DNA of 64,000 bases, taken from the NCBI GenBank assembly GCA_036785705.1, contig JAWUZG010000056.1:10045001-10109000 (forward strand). The letters run 5' to 3'. Numbering within the stretch: the first letter of the stretch is position 1; the number at the start of each line of letters is the position of its first letter. Under the pieces are notes generated by a model. It was not told where the DNA came from, ran no database searches, and saw only the letters and a program-made list of their open reading frames with translations. This stretch comes from Acanthornis magna (Eukaryota; Chordata; Aves; Passeriformes; Acanthizidae). Positions 1 through 13,500 of this stretch are shown in pieces. Made by a program: the position numbers and the translations under genes.

Positions 1-3000
1 AGTCACATATGCCAAAAATAATTCACTAGCTACATTTAGTTAGAAGATCTGGGGAGCAAACATAAGCATCCTAAACAACTGCAGTAGGTTAGCCAGAGTG
101 TCTGCTGGCCCCAGGGTCACATATTGCTGCTCTAACTGCCAGCAGTGTCCGTTTGGAACACGGAGCTTTCCAAGTTCTGGCCAGTGCTGGCTGCGTAGAG
201 AAAACTGTCTGTTCTTTTCCGTTTCTCATGATTTCTTATGAAATGTATAGTGCAATGTAAATCCCTGTCAGAGATACCTGAGCCAGTTTATCTGTGCAGA
301 ATGTGCTGATCTGCAGAATTGCTTGGTTGTGTTCTAGAAACAAAAATGGGGTGTTGGCCTGCTCCTGTACATGAGCATATCTTCGTAAGACCAATGTTTT
401 TTGTTTAATTATAAATAATTATTTCATTTAAGTATATAGAAAGGCTGCTAAAACAGGCATATGGGCTTTTTTTGCAGAAGGATTCTCTTCAGTTCTTGTT
501 ATTGGGGTGATTTGCTGTAGGCATTGCTTTCACAGTGTCAGCTCCCAAGTTTGTGGTGTGACACCTGTCAAATAATGGGATGGATGACTTTTCGGACCAA
601 TTTCACCTACTGTTCTAGTACTTTGGATTTCACTCTGGAACACTATTATATATTACTCAATTTACTTGGGTCAAAACTTAAGTATCAGTGTCAATTCAGT
701 TTAGTAATCCCCTCTTTTTCTAGAATTGTCAAACTAGATGAATCTGAGCCTGCTTGATTTTTAAAGCTTTCTACAGGTTTGCTCTTGTTCACGGCCAACT
801 GTTCTTTCAAATGGCACAATTTTTCTAGAGGATCACCTTTTGCAAATGCTTGTTTTTAAAACATTAATTTTCAAATATGTTCTCTCCCTGTGACCAAAAA
901 ACACACCTATTGCCACAATTTTGACAAGTAACATGAAAAGTAACCAGGTAATCTGCACTGTCATGACGTACAGATAGTCCTTACAGACCATTAATGGATA
1001 TCGCATCATGTCTGAGAGTCTTGCTCACTGTTGTTTGTAGTTACTCTTTTCCTGGACCAGGTCAGTACATCCAAAGTCTCCTTCTAAGGTCTTGTGTTGA
1101 AATGTATTTCATGATAAGCTGATGCACAGTAATTTATCTTTTCCTTAGGGCTTAAATATTTAAAAAGTGCTTTAATAAAGTAGTCAGCATGGCCCAGAAT
1201 CAAATACAATAGAATTTCATCACAAACCCATCTTTCCTCCCCTTTTTGATGTTTTCTTTTATTGCAGTAACCACCAAAGACCCAGATTGTATTTCAATGA
1301 CAGTTTTCATTATTTTTAAGAGACATTTGAACGACTGTGGATGTAGTTGGCTTCAAAGTCCAAGTAATTTCAAATGCTAAGATGCCTCTAGATAATTTTA
1401 AAAATATTTCTAGTTTTCATTCTGCTGTGAACCGAATACTTCATATGGCTGCTATTGCAATTTCAGCTGTTACAAGTGAGATGATTTGTTCATTGAAAAC
1501 CAAATCAATGAGATTGTTTGCCACATCTTTAGATTGAGTTTCTGCTGACAGTGTTTTTTCCATAGTATTAGCCACACTGAAATGCAAGTGAATTATAAAT
1601 GTAACCATTTATCCATGAGTCTATCTTGTTTGAATTTCACATGACAAATTTTCAAGCACAGTTCTCCCATTTAAGTAGGCAGTGCATATTTTCTCGTCAC
1701 TACCTTGATCTGAGCCCAGTTAGGAGTTCTCAGTTTGTACACATTTCATTGTCCTTTTTAGCACACCTAATTCAGTAAAATGTTGGAGCCATTATGAATT
1801 CCTCTCATGCGCTTTAATGTTTCCTGGGTAGTGGAACTGTAATTGTTGCTTAAATACCCAGACTTCTAGAACTTTTGCCCTGAAGGCTCCCTCTGTGAAA
1901 TATTTTTCACTCTGCCCTTGTAGTACTGTGCCCTGGCCTGTCTTCTACTTGTGACAGTTAACTTTAATAGAAGCTTTTTTTTCCATCATGCCAGCATGTA
2001 TCTGAACCACTTCCCATATTTTTTGTAGTAGTTCTAATTTCCCTCATTTTACAGACTAAATCACTAACTTCGCATTAAACTTAATGACTATCACCAAGCA
2101 AATTGTAATCCTTTTTTCCCATGAGATATAACTGTGATTATAAAGCCTTCTAGACATTCCTTAGCCACTGTGTATTGCTGGCTACAAGCTGTAACTTTTG
2201 CTTAGATCTGAACTGAATAGCAGTGTCTTTCAGGGTGCCTCCACCAAGTCATTAATAGCTGGACTATTCATATTGGCTCATTAATTAGGTTTTCACCTTG
2301 TCTGTATCATTGAGCATGTAGGCTAAGAAGTGAAATTTCCACAGGGCGTTTCCCACTTGCAAATTCTTGTATCACTTCAGCAGAGACAACATGGCTGCTA
2401 TCCTTGGGTTACAAGTAGGATTTTTACAAAGAAAGGAAGTTGTAGACATACAGCCTTACTAAAGTTCCTTATCTAATCCAATTTTACAGCTAACAGCTAC
2501 AGCAGCTTCATAATCCATTCATTCCCCTCCACAGTGATTTATTTCAAACTCCTTCCTTCTTTGCTCTGGTCCAGCCATTCTTAAAGCTGAAGATTAGCCA
2601 AAGCTGCCTTCTCTCCCTAATTCCATAGTACAGAAAGAGCTTGCTTTAATTCCTTTTATGGAGTTCCAATACCCTAGTTTAGGCCTTATTTCCTCACCTG
2701 AGGTGTCTAGAAACGTGTCACTAATTTAAGCCATAACTAATTTGGCCCTGACAGTTAACATCTTGCTGCCAGTTTCAGTTAGGGAGGAGAAACCGCTGCT
2801 GAAATGAGGTGTCTGTGATGTAGTCATGTTTACTTGTAAGGAGGCTGAAAATGCCCTGTCCCTAGACCCAGGTGGCACCAGGTAACGTAGGGATTGCAGG
2901 CCTCTTTGAAACACTTCCAAAAACCTGAAGGACTTCACCTAAGTTTGTCTTCCAGGGCAAATGTTGACTGGTGCTCTCCTCTTTGCTTTCGGTTCTGCCT

Positions 3001-3916
3001 CTCTACAGAGAGTCCTTTGTCAAGTAACAGCCAGATCCTTAACTCATTAATGTGTTTGTCTTTACACTTTGTTTCTTAGTGGTATTTTTTTTTCTAACAA
3101 GTGGGAACAGTGATTCCTTTCGCCCAAATTGCAGTGTGACAATCACTCTGAAAGTTCTTGTATTTTTTTCTTCTTTGCTATTCTAAAGAAGTAACTATAA
3201 CTCACTGTGGAAATGCCTTTCTCTCCCAACTCAATAAAAATGCAGTGAGCATAACTGTGAGTAACAGAGAGTCCTGCTGGAGCCAGCAAAGCTTATCTCT
3301 GAACTGCTCTCCAGGTCCCTGTGTAAGTTTCAGCTGAATCATAGCTCCCAAGTATCCTTACAGTATCCTTACTGCAGGATCAAGCAGCATAATCATTGAG
3401 TTTATCTTCCCCAGAGTCTAAGCGTCGCTTGGAAGTGCTTTACCATGAAGGCAAAACCACCTCTCTTAATTTATATCAGCACATACCTGATACAGTCATA
3501 TTTCAGTATATAATCAATCAATCAATCCATCCATCCCTCGTGTAACAACCAAACAAAAAACTAAACCATCCTTTCAGCAGAGCTCTTTCTAGTCCATCTG
3601 CTCTTCTGCATGGGGGACTGTGTCTTTGGAACCCCGAGCAGCATCACTGCAGGTATGGAGTCACAGTACCAGGTGGATTTTGTTCTGCTGTGCAGCACCA
3701 GCCAGTTGTGTTCAGGACTACTGCAAGAGCTTTCACGTTGTAAGAGCTATAATTAAATTACCACCTACAATAATAGACCTGAGGTTAATGAGCTCAGCTA
3801 GAGATGCTACATTGAACCACAAGAAATGAGACAGACCCATGATGAGACATTTTCAGCCTGATTAGAAATAAGACAGATGAAACCAGGAAGCTGACTGGCC
3901 CTTTGGTGCCGGGACA
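1..3916. other. Upstream intergenic DNA
   Basis: AT-rich DNA with no open frame that resembles a known protein and no recognisable exon. It contains a short (ATCA)n/(ATCC)n run at about 3513-3537 and small poly(T) tracts. An unrecognised far-upstream non-coding exon cannot be excluded. Confidence 0.6.
3513..3537. repeat. (ATCA)n/(ATCC)n microsatellite
   Basis: Three ATCA units pass into ATCC units, a short compound tetranucleotide repeat. Confidence 0.7.
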
Positions 3917-4241
3917 GTGCTCTCCGAGGGCAGGACACCCTGGGGGTGGCGGGGCGGTGCTCCGGCGGGCAGGGCGCCCTTTGGGTGCTTGGGTGGTGCT
4001 CTTCGTGGGCGGGACGCCCTTTGGCTGCTCGGGCGGTGCTCCGGCAGGCAGGGTGCCCCGGGGGTGCCCGGCGGTGCTCCCCATCGCCCCGGTGCCCCGG
4101 GGGTGCCCGGCAGTGCTCCCCATCGCCCCGGTGCCCTGTCGGTGCCCGGCGGTGCTCCCCACTGGCCCGGTGCCCTGTCGGTGCCCCGGGGGTGCCCGGC
4201 GGTGCTCCCCACTGGCCCCGTGCCCTCGCCGGGCCAGCGCA
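3917..4241. repeat. GC-rich 39-bp minisatellite upstream of SH3GL3
   Basis: Eight units start with GTGCTC at 3917, 3957, 3996, 4036, 4074, 4113, 4152 and 4202, so the spacing is 40, 39, 40, 38, 39, 39 and 50. The long step contains an inserted GGTGCC-type piece. Later units (from 4074) are more alike than early ones. The modal period of 39 is divisible by three, so several overlapping reading frames stay open on both strands; these are not genes. G-runs near 3940-3957 could form a quadruplex. Confidence 0.88.
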
Positions 4242-4307
4242 GTCCCCGCCCGGCTCCCGCCGCTGTCTCCATGCGACAGCGCAGCGTGGGCGTGTTCCAG
4301 CGCTCTC

Positions 4308-4340
4308 ATTTGCATAGCCCCGCGAGTGGCCAATGGGCGG
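4308..4340 (+). promoter_or_regulatory. Octamer + CCAAT + GC-box module, copy 1
   Basis: ATTTGCAT (4308-4315), the reverse complement of the POU octamer, is followed by CCAAT (4330-4334, an NF-Y type site) and directly by GGGCGG (4335-4340, an Sp/KLF type site). The sites are read by motif only; factor binding is inferred. Confidence 0.75.
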
Positions 4341-4357
4341 GCGCCGCTGCCGCTGTC

Positions 4358-4392
4358 ATTTGCATGTGGCCGGGCGGCGGCCAATGGGGCGG
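4358..4392 (+). promoter_or_regulatory. Octamer + CCAAT + GC-box module, copy 2
   Basis: ATTTGCAT (4358-4365), CCAAT (4381-4385) and GGGGCGG (4386-4392) repeat copy 1 at an offset of 50-51 bp, with the same order and nearly the same spacing. It ends about 137 bp before the start codon. Confidence 0.75.
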
Positions 4393-4416
4393 CGGCGGCC
4401 GGGCGCGCGGAGGGCG

Positions 4417-4573
4417 ATGCTGCCGGCGGCGCGCGGGCGGCGCAGCGAGAGGCCGGGCCGGGCGCGGGGACCTGCCGGGACCTGGCGGCCCTCGGCCCGG
4501 GCGGCCGCGGGGCAGCGGCGGCGGGACCATGTCGGTGGCGGGGCTCAAGAAGCAGTTCCACAAGGCCAGCCAG
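4417..4573 (+). other. Possible overlapping upstream ORF of SH3GL3 (first part)
   Basis: An ATG at 4417 lies out of frame with the main start at 4529. In spliced mRNA it reads through exon 1 and stops at a TGA about 12 nt into exon 2, giving about 55 codons. Its context is moderate (G at -3, C at +4). It exists only in transcripts that start upstream of 4417. Confidence 0.4.
4529..4573 (+). CDS. SH3GL3: SH3GL3 coding exon 1 (H0 helix)
   Basis: Encodes residues 1-15, the membrane-inserting H0 helix, and ends in phase 0 at CAG|GTAAGG. The start ATG has a strong context (ACCATG). It lies inside the CpG island, about 140 bp downstream of the second CCAAT box. Confidence 0.96.
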
Positions 4574-7500
4574 GTAAGGGCGGCGGCGGGGCCCCATCGG
4601 GCATTGCTGTCGATGGGCGGTTCGCCCAGCGCCCGCTCCCGCGCGGGGCGGCGGATCCGTCCTCCGTCTGTGGCAGCATCAGGCTGGCACCTCCGGGGAG
4701 TGTTTCCTTCAGCGATACCTCTGGCTCCTTTGCTTGTGTTTTTGCCTGTCAGCCTCTTGTGTTGATCTCACAAGAGAAGGTTGCCCGTTCCATTCTTTTG
4801 CTTGGGGCTTCAGGTCTTTCCTTTAGTTATTAGTATTTGTTATTTAATGATGTGTTCGTGTTTGTGCTTTGAGGCCTCAGTTAAAGGTACAGCCTGTAGG
4901 GTACCAGCTTTCCCTCAAAGAGTTCATTGTTTTGATCTTCCACTGATTGCTGGTTTATTATCCTACCTGGAATGCCATGTATTTGTCCTGTAGAGGGTAT
5001 CAGATGATTCTAGAGTTTTCCCTCCTTTTCTAGATGCTGTACTCTTATCTTCCCTAGGGTGAATCTTCATCTTCTCTTGACTTCTTTATCTCCTTTCTCT
5101 TTTATAATGTGTTTTGCTTTAATAGTTTAGCTGGTTTCTTTTAAGAGAGAAACCCCTTTCTGTCAAGCAGGTGGACTGGTTGCATTCCATGGCATGATGG
5201 TGCCAGTGCAAAACCCTGCATTGGTGCGGGGGCTTCAGGATGTGGCTGCAGTGGGATTCTACCACTGAAGGTTTTTGGAAACCTCAGCTGCTTTACTTGC
5301 TCGCTCCAAGCCAAAGGGTTCTGTATTTCTGTTGGCTGTCACTAATGATAATGGTAATATTGAAATTAGTGCCTGTAACCTATTCAGTCAAATCCAACAA
5401 CTGCTCTTGTCTTTGTGAGAGTGAAGAAAATAAAGGTTCATTGAGTTCTTAGCTGTCCTCTTTCTAGGTCTTCTTTCAGATATGTAGCTTGTCAGCAGCC
5501 CAAGTGCAGAATCTGTACTTTGTTTGGATACAGAGATGCTAAATATTTGTATCTAATGTTTCAGTAGTGTGCTTTTTTTCATGGAATGTACTGATCCTGA
5601 AAAATGTTGTGAATCAGTATCCTTTGGTTAACTTTCACTGTTCCTTTGCGAAAATGCTGGACTTGCAAGGTAAACAAATCCAAGGATAATTTATTAAAGA
5701 TTTTGGCTTGTTTTGCATCTGACATGCTGGTAAGTGATGCAGCCTGTGCTATGGAGATGTTGTAACTCAAGAAGCAGAAGATACTTAACTGAGGAAGTCA
5801 GAGAGGTAACCACAAGAGTCCTCTTGTCTAGCAGCTGGTAACAGTACAAGTTACTTAATCCTGCCCAGATGTAAGGTAAACAAACAAAAAAAAAAGGACG
5901 TATGGGATCTGATAAAGGCAATAGTAATGGCAAAAAGGAACTGTAGAATATATTGAATTTGTCCACATTAATTGGAAAGTTGTGGTATGACTTCCAGTAT
6001 TCAGTACAGTAAGGAACTGCAGTGCATAACTCAGGTAATATTCTTCTTCTCAGGGTTGGTCAAAGGTAAAGTTTAAACTGATTTTCAAAAGCAGAACTGA
6101 GGAAGAAGTTTAAAATCAGTTGATTGAAAAGGTCCCTTGTTATGGAAAAGAAATACTGCTTACTAGGAAATTAAAGTTCAGGAATAAGATACTTTTCTTT
6201 TTTTTTTTTTTTTTGTATGTAAGATAACATAAGACACTTTTTAAGAGTTCATTCTTTAAGAATAGGGATAAAACGTTGGGCAAAATAGTAGTGGGAAAGT
6301 AACAGAAGAAATAGCATATGTATATAGTAGATCAAAACATCCAGGTCTAAACGATGAAAACTGTTTATCTCTGACACACAGAGACACAGTCATGCCTAGA
6401 CGTATAAAGGTGTAGAACTAACAAAAATAAGGTGGAACATGACAAATAGAAATATTGGGACCCCATCTTTTAGCAGAATTATTTTACAAAATGCTAAGGC
6501 AAGCAAATGCAGAGCATGAAGGAGGTATTTCTCTACAGAAGATTTGTTAAATCTCCAAGTACTGTGGGATCAGTTAAGGAGACACAGACCTTTGTGTATT
6601 GAGTGGATGAGAGCTGCCAATGGTAACTGTTAACAGCAGAGACAGGCATTGCTTGGGGAAAGAATGAAATTAATTCCTTTAGTGTTCCCAAAGGAGAATG
6701 GGGGCAGATGACAAAAACTGGCAAATGTCCCAGAGGACATTGAAGAATACTGGAGGGAATGAGACTTGTGCCAGAACATGTGATTAAGGAATAAGAACAA
6801 TATTTGAAAGATGACAGAACCTAAGGACAAAAAATCTGAAGGCTGAAGCAAGTGCATTAAGACAGTCTATATTTTACAGTTCATTCAGAAATGTGGATAA
6901 ATATCAAAAAAGTGACAGGATCCATATATTTTCAGAAGATACTATTTCCATGCGAAAATAGACTTCTGTTCAATGGAAATAAACTACAGTTCTAAATGAA
7001 ACATTGAGTAGTATAGATGTATAGTTATAAAAAGATTAAGTAAAATAAAATAGACTTACGGAATAGCTCTGTTTACTCTTACTGAACCACTGAACTTTTT
7101 TGCAAAAGAACTGCATTTCAGTTTTGTTCTTGTAAAAAGCCTACCTCTTCTGTGTGTCATGCACAGCTTTTGTGTTGATTAGTGGTGATCACCTTGGTGT
7201 GCAGGCTTAAGTGCAGGAGTCCAGGAAAAGGCAAAAATTACTTGTGATTTTATACATGCAGTTGAGGTTTCTGGAATGTTTGTCTGGTGCTTGTCAGCTT
7301 GGTTTGTTTGAAGTTACAGTTAAGTAAATGAGTGTTTGCTTTATGAAAGGTCAGTAGCTAACTTTTAATGGTTATTAAAGCCCTTGCCAAAATCAGGCGT
7401 GACACACTGTTGCAAACTTGGTTGGTGTAGTGAAAAGTCACTGTGAGTCAGTCTGTCTGTAATGCAGTAATTCACAACAAGTGTTCTGATGGTTTTCCCC

Positions 7501-10500
7501 TAGAACTGTTTACCCAATTGTATTTTTTTTCATTAGAAATTTGAGTGTTTATTGGTTTCCACTGAAGTGTCTGGTAGTGAGATGTAGAAGACAGCTCTTG
7601 TGTTTTGGTATCTGTTGAAATTATTGCAGTGAGTTCTGCATTCCAGAGGGAGTTGAGTTTTAGCTGTTTTTCTGTACATTTCAATATATAAAGCTGCAGT
7701 GCTGCTCCATTATCTGTCCCCAGATGATTGCTTCCCCTGGTGTCACAGAATGGGTAGACCCAAAGCTTGTCTGTATCTCAAAGTTTCTGTGTCTGTTATG
7801 TGCTGATAATACCCTTCATGTTATTAGAATTTTCTTTCCTGTGCTTTCTACTTAGGTTATAAGTTTAAATTAAAGTTCTTTAATTGAAAGTGGACTTCCA
7901 TGAGGATCACTTCCATTCTCTCCATTTATTATCAGTGATGATTCCTTGAGTATAATTCATTTGACTCATGAAATACCTACAGAACTTGTGCAGTGCCTTA
8001 CCACCTCTCACTAGCTGATAAGCAAGTGCCGGCTGTTTCTGAGCTGATTAACTCATGTGCAACTCTCATGGAATTCAGCTTTTTTTTTAATATATATATT
8101 TTCAAATATAATTGTTTTAATTAACCTTTGTGGGGTTCTGTTTGCAATGAGAGTTTTTGTCCTGTCACTTGCAGCCTCTGCCAGATCTGATCTGTTTTCC
8201 TGTTTTTGGTTTGAGACCTTTTGATGTAGGTGTGTGTGTATCTCTGCCTGCTGTTCTGCAGGCCTCGTTCTTCTGGTGCTTCTGCGTGTGGGACAGCCCA
8301 GGTGGTGGGAGGACTGCGTCTTCTGCTGTGTACTGGGAGTATTTTTAGAGTGGTGCTTCTGTTCAGAAAAGCAGGAAGCATAGAGAGTGAATAAGAAACC
8401 CTTAATAGGTGCCATCCATAGATGGATTTCTAATTTCTGCTGTGCTCTAAAACCATAGCCAGGCTAAGATCTCTGTGTAAAGATGTGGGATTTTTCAAAC
8501 ATTTGGTTTGGAGGGAGGTGAGCTCGGAACCTCACTCCCTTAGGGTGTTTTGAAAGCTCAGCTGTGATACTGGCATAGGAAATCTGCTGTTGAGTTTGAA
8601 TTCATAAGTTTTTTATATATTTTTTAAATTAATTGTAGCTGAAGGCAGTGAAACTGAAGAAGCAGTTTCACTCTCAACAGCTTATTCATATTGTATTTCC
8701 TAGGCTTAGTTTCTAAAAGGTAGCAGAAAGTAATACTTTTCTGAGGAAACCCACCTGCCAATATTCACCATTATTGTGAATATCTTATTTGTAATGTGGT
8801 CATCAACAGCTACTGTAGCCTCTGCAGGCTGGTTTCTTAAACCTTCTGCTATTGTCAGTGAAGAAAGAGAGGCTCTAAGAGAGTGAATCAGGAGCTGGTT
8901 CTATTGTCTATAGATAGAGCCTCAGGGGGAGCAGATTTTCTAACCAAAACAACTGAAATTTGTTACTGCTCTTTTGCTTTCTGAAATTCATTTAAGCTAG
9001 TATAATAAAATATATGCTCTCTGTTTTAATTTCTTACATATCCTGAATGGAATTTGTCTTTTCAAGGGCTGCAATTATTATTAGCAATTTTTAAAAGGCC
9101 TTTTTCTATTTTTTATTTTTATAAAACTTTTGATTATCACCAACAATTGCAGGGATGCTGCTTCATCTCTCGCAGATTTCTGCTTTTGCTCCGTTGATTT
9201 ATGTGGCATTTTGATCCAATCCATAGGAGAGAAGACCAGATCAAAATCAAGACCACCTTGGTCCCCAAGGAGTATAAGTTGTGTGATTGGACTTTGTTGT
9301 TAGGTTATTTAGTGACGGTGGTGATGTTTTTTTGGTCTCTTGACTATTTTTCTGTTATATTGTAGATACTAGCCTAGACATAATATTTAAGCCTTTTTTA
9401 AAGTCCATGTTGACATTGAGTTAATACACAAAAATCTTCAATTATACAATTGCTTGATAGCAAAGAAAGTACTTTGGTAAACTTTATACAAAGAGAACCT
9501 GAACTTGACAGTGAGACGTGAAATGAAACTTTATTGACTACACGCAGATATATTTATTTCCCAGATCTATAAGCTGTTATCATACAGTCCTTTCACAGGC
9601 ACTGTGAATTGGGTGTGATAAATCCATTACAATTGTATTTATCAGCTGCTAAGGTAGCCTGCCAGTAAGGCAGAAGTGTAGCAAAAAGAAAGTGTGCTTC
9701 AGACAGCATATGTGCAGTAAGTTAGCAGAAGGTAGAGGTCAAGCTCTGCAGCCTTTAACAATGCAGCTCTCAAAGCCTGCAAGAGAGGGATCATAATGCA
9801 GTAAACTGGAAACCTAGCAGAGATACAGCTGCAGTTTGGAAGGAGGTTATTTATATTTTGCACATAAAATATTTATATATGAAAGTCTGAATGGCGTTGC
9901 AATAGAATAGAGAGTGGCATAATAGAATGGGAGCTGAACTTTCTCCTTGAATTCATCTCCTTTTATAGCTGCTTGGCTTTGTGCTGTAGAGTTTTGCACA
10001 GGCATCTGAAAGTTCGAGTGAGAGCTGGCACTCCATCCCAAACTCCTGCTGCTGCCTGAGTCACTGCGGCACATGCTGGGTAATACATTGCAGTGCAGGC
10101 TCCTGAGAATCCTGCAATGCTGAAAAACAAAGAGCCAAGTGAAGCACAGCAGCAGCACTGCACTGAGGTTTTCTTTAGCATCACTTGGTGTTACTTGAAG
10201 TTGCAGTGCAACCACTTTCTGTAAGCACATATGTAATTCAAGTATAAAATACATCTCATTCTTCATAGCTTCTGTAAAAACCATATAAAACCCAGACTTG
10301 GTCTTATAATGATATTGTTAAGGACGAAGTGATTCTGTTTGTGTTAATGCCATTTTCACCCTAGTTTATTGCCACAGTCTAATTCTGTGCTGTGCTGAGT
10401 TCTCATTGTTTGTCTCTTTTCTGTTCATGGAGGGGAAGACACTGCTGGAGTTTTATGACTAGTTGAGAGTTGGAGATGCAGAATTTAACAATGTTTTTAA

Positions 10501-13500
10501 CAAGTCCACTTAGAAAACAGCTATTCAAAGTCAGGTTACACCTTCAATTTGATTTTCTAGAGCCCTAGTGTCCTATCACTGTGTACATGTTTCTGTTATC
10601 AAAGTTATTGAGAGTTTTATGCATTGATGGGAGAATATACCAGTTAATTTCCTGGAACATCTCAGATATCAGCAGCTGTGCATGTTAAACACAAAAATAA
10701 CTTGGCCTTACATACTTTCTATTCAAAGGACAATGCCAAGCCTCTGAGGAAAATCAATTCTGATTCTTTACTACCCTAATTAAGGTGTGTTTTTGATACT
10801 GTACTTGTGTTTAATGAACTGTAATGACTACAGTGAAATTAGTAAACAACTGAACATCACTAGAGAGTCCAGGACTCAAAGGAAATCAAGGGGTTCTAAA
10901 ATTCTGTTTTCTATGATTGCCAGTGTTTCTGTTCTTGTGCGATCAGGTTACACAGTGAAAAAGTAGAGAAAGTATTTTTTAATTTTTTTTTTAACCAAGC
11001 AAACGGAGAAATAAAATATGAAAAACAAGTGTTAATGTCCCTAGGTAGTAGGAACCCCTTTATTCCCTTGTGTGTCTGTTGCAAATGCTAGCAGGTCTTA
11101 CTCCTCTCATTCTTTTTCTTACAGATGCAAATAAATATGGTACTAGAAAGTGACGTGAGTTCAAGGATAAGGAGCTGGTCAGTGGCAGAACCAAAAGTAG
11201 ATTATGTGCTTCCAGACTATAGATGCAGTGTCCAGTCACTGTGGTTTGTTTTTTTAAAATTTATTTATTTTGCATATGTATTGATAAATGCAAAATGGGT
11301 TTGGATTGAAGTTTCCATATGAATGTGATGTAATTTCACTGACTGAAAGTCTGGCAAGGCTGAACATGGTATTTTCAGTTACCTTTACTGTATTTAATAC
11401 TCTCCTGGAATGGGCAAGCAATCTTTTAGAAACTGGGATTTTCGGCTAATGGTATCTCCTCAGCAGAAAATGAGAGTGTGTGTGAGAAAGGTACTTAGTG
11501 CCATAAACAAAACATTGGATTGGGGGTCAAAAAGTCAGTGTTTTGATTTTAAATTGTGATTTTCCTTTTTGCAATCCTGTTGAGAGAGCTGGAAAGGGAA
11601 ATTTGGTGCCTGTGCCATCTGTGTGGTCAGAGAATGCCACAGACACGGGAACGCTTTGTCTTTCTTTCCCGCAGAGAATGTAGCACCTGCCAGCTTGGCA
11701 TCTGGGTCACACTAGATGTGTGCATGGGGAGGGGGGAAGGAGACACATTAAATGAGGAAATTGGTACTGTAACCTTCCATCAATTCAGAACCAGCAGTTC
11801 CAGTGTGCTCTTTTGAAATTTCTTCCTAAGAAAATAATATTTTTAAAGATGTTAGGATGAATTCTGTGTTTGGTGTGATCTGCTTGGATGACTGCCTGAG
11901 GCACTGGAACCTAGCAACTGTTACTTACCTTTAAGATTAACTGTTTGTCATTTTATGGCTTTAGCTTCTGAATAATCCCTACTTGCTTTCTTTCCCCTGT
12001 ACGTTGTAGTAACCACCTAGGATTCAAAGAGCCATATCTCCTGCTTTGTTTTGTATGGAGAATGCAAGAATCATGGCATTTTCACTGTAAGCTTGATGAT
12101 TAGGGGTTTCCCTTCAGTGATCTCTTCAGCTGTGGTTAAAGGTTCCTGTTTAATGGAAGTTGGCTTGTTTTGCTACTGATGGATGTACTGCCATTTTTGT
12201 AGGAATTTCTTGCTGCAAAACCCTGTGCCCCCACAGAGGAGGACAGAGCCTTTTGACCTCATTTGCACTAGTGCTTTATAGCTTTTTGGGGAATTCTTCA
12301 GAGGTCTCTGTTCTGTGTGTAAATTATACTTGGAAATTATTTCAGTTTTCTCCATCATTCGTTTAATTCAATAACAATGGAAGTCAATTCTGTGTGCATG
12401 CTGAGGGAAGTCCTTTTCTGTCCCCATGGATGAAGTCAGTGGTGCATTTCTGCAATGCCGCTCTTACTACTAGAGAGAATTGTGCCTTGTGGAGATTCAG
12501 GGCAGTGTGTGCCTTTCTTAGAGCTGAGGAGCCCTGTTATCCCCAGTTGCATTTTAGTTTGTGGTGTTGCATGTAACAATGTCTTACTGCCTAAAACCAA
12601 GGGGATGTTTTGAAATGGAGTTACGAAAATAAGGCAAAAATGTACAGTGACTTCCTCTCCAAACTAGTCATGGTGAATAAAGTGATGAAAAACGCCTTTT
12701 TTTTTCTTCACTTTTCACTGTGATACATGGAGGTTTTCTATTAAGTGAATGAAAGGAGCATGGATTATTGCAAACTTTCAGATACAAGAAAATGCTTGAG
12801 ACTTGTTTGTTCCATTTAGGTTTTCCAACTCATGATGAGCACAGGTTGCATTAGCAAAGAGTGAACTATCAAAGTCCTTTCTTTTTTCCCATGGGTAGTG
12901 TTTCTAAGGGCCTCCATGGATCCAAGCTAAGTCAGCAGTGCTGTTGGAAGCACATTGATGGATTTTTCAAAATATTTGAGTAATGAGACTTTTAAGACCA
13001 TTAAAAATTCAGTTGCATTTGTAGTATACCGAGGAACTGGAAGCACATTGCTTCACAGTGCTCTGATGCTGGATGTGAACTTAGACTTTGGAAAACTGTG
13101 GACTAAAATGCCTTAAAAAAAAAAAAAAAGAAATAGACAAGAAGCCTCTCAAGCAGTGCAGACAATATTCTTGCTGATTCACAGGAAAAGTGTGCAATCC
13201 ATGTACAGCAGAACCAGGTGGATTGCCTTGAGTAGCAAGTAACGGGGGCTGACTGTGTGGCAGAAGAATGTGGGTGTTTCACACTGTACCAAAAGCGCAG
13301 GAAACTACAGGACTGGCAGCTCAGATAAGTAGGAATGATGCCATTTAAATCAAAATAAAGTGCAGTAAAAAGTAAGAATATGAGAAGGAGTTCTCAGTCC
13401 ATTTTATAGTGATTTAAAATCAACACAGCTAGTCTAAGTGTTAAAAAACGTAAGCAGCAGTTTAATAACATTGAAGGACAAATTTCTAACTTGATTACAT

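Larger units (their letters stand above)
3900..4680. promoter_or_regulatory. CpG island and promoter region of SH3GL3
   Basis: GC content and CpG density jump at about 3,900 and fall back by about 4,680. The island covers the minisatellite, the octamer/CCAAT modules, the 5' UTR, exon 1 and its donor. No TATA box stands out on the + strand, which fits a CpG-island promoter. The exact transcription start cannot be read from sequence. Confidence 0.85.

Noticed and set aside
1..3900. Search for an exon of an upstream neighbour gene
   Set aside because: No open frame with splice sites and a recognisable domain on either strand.
3794..4833. Several overlapping long open frames of 120-280 codons on both strands upstream of SH3GL3
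   Set aside because: They arise from the 39-bp minisatellite (period divisible by three) and CpG-island composition. They are Pro/Gly/Arg-rich, mutually overlapping and without domains.
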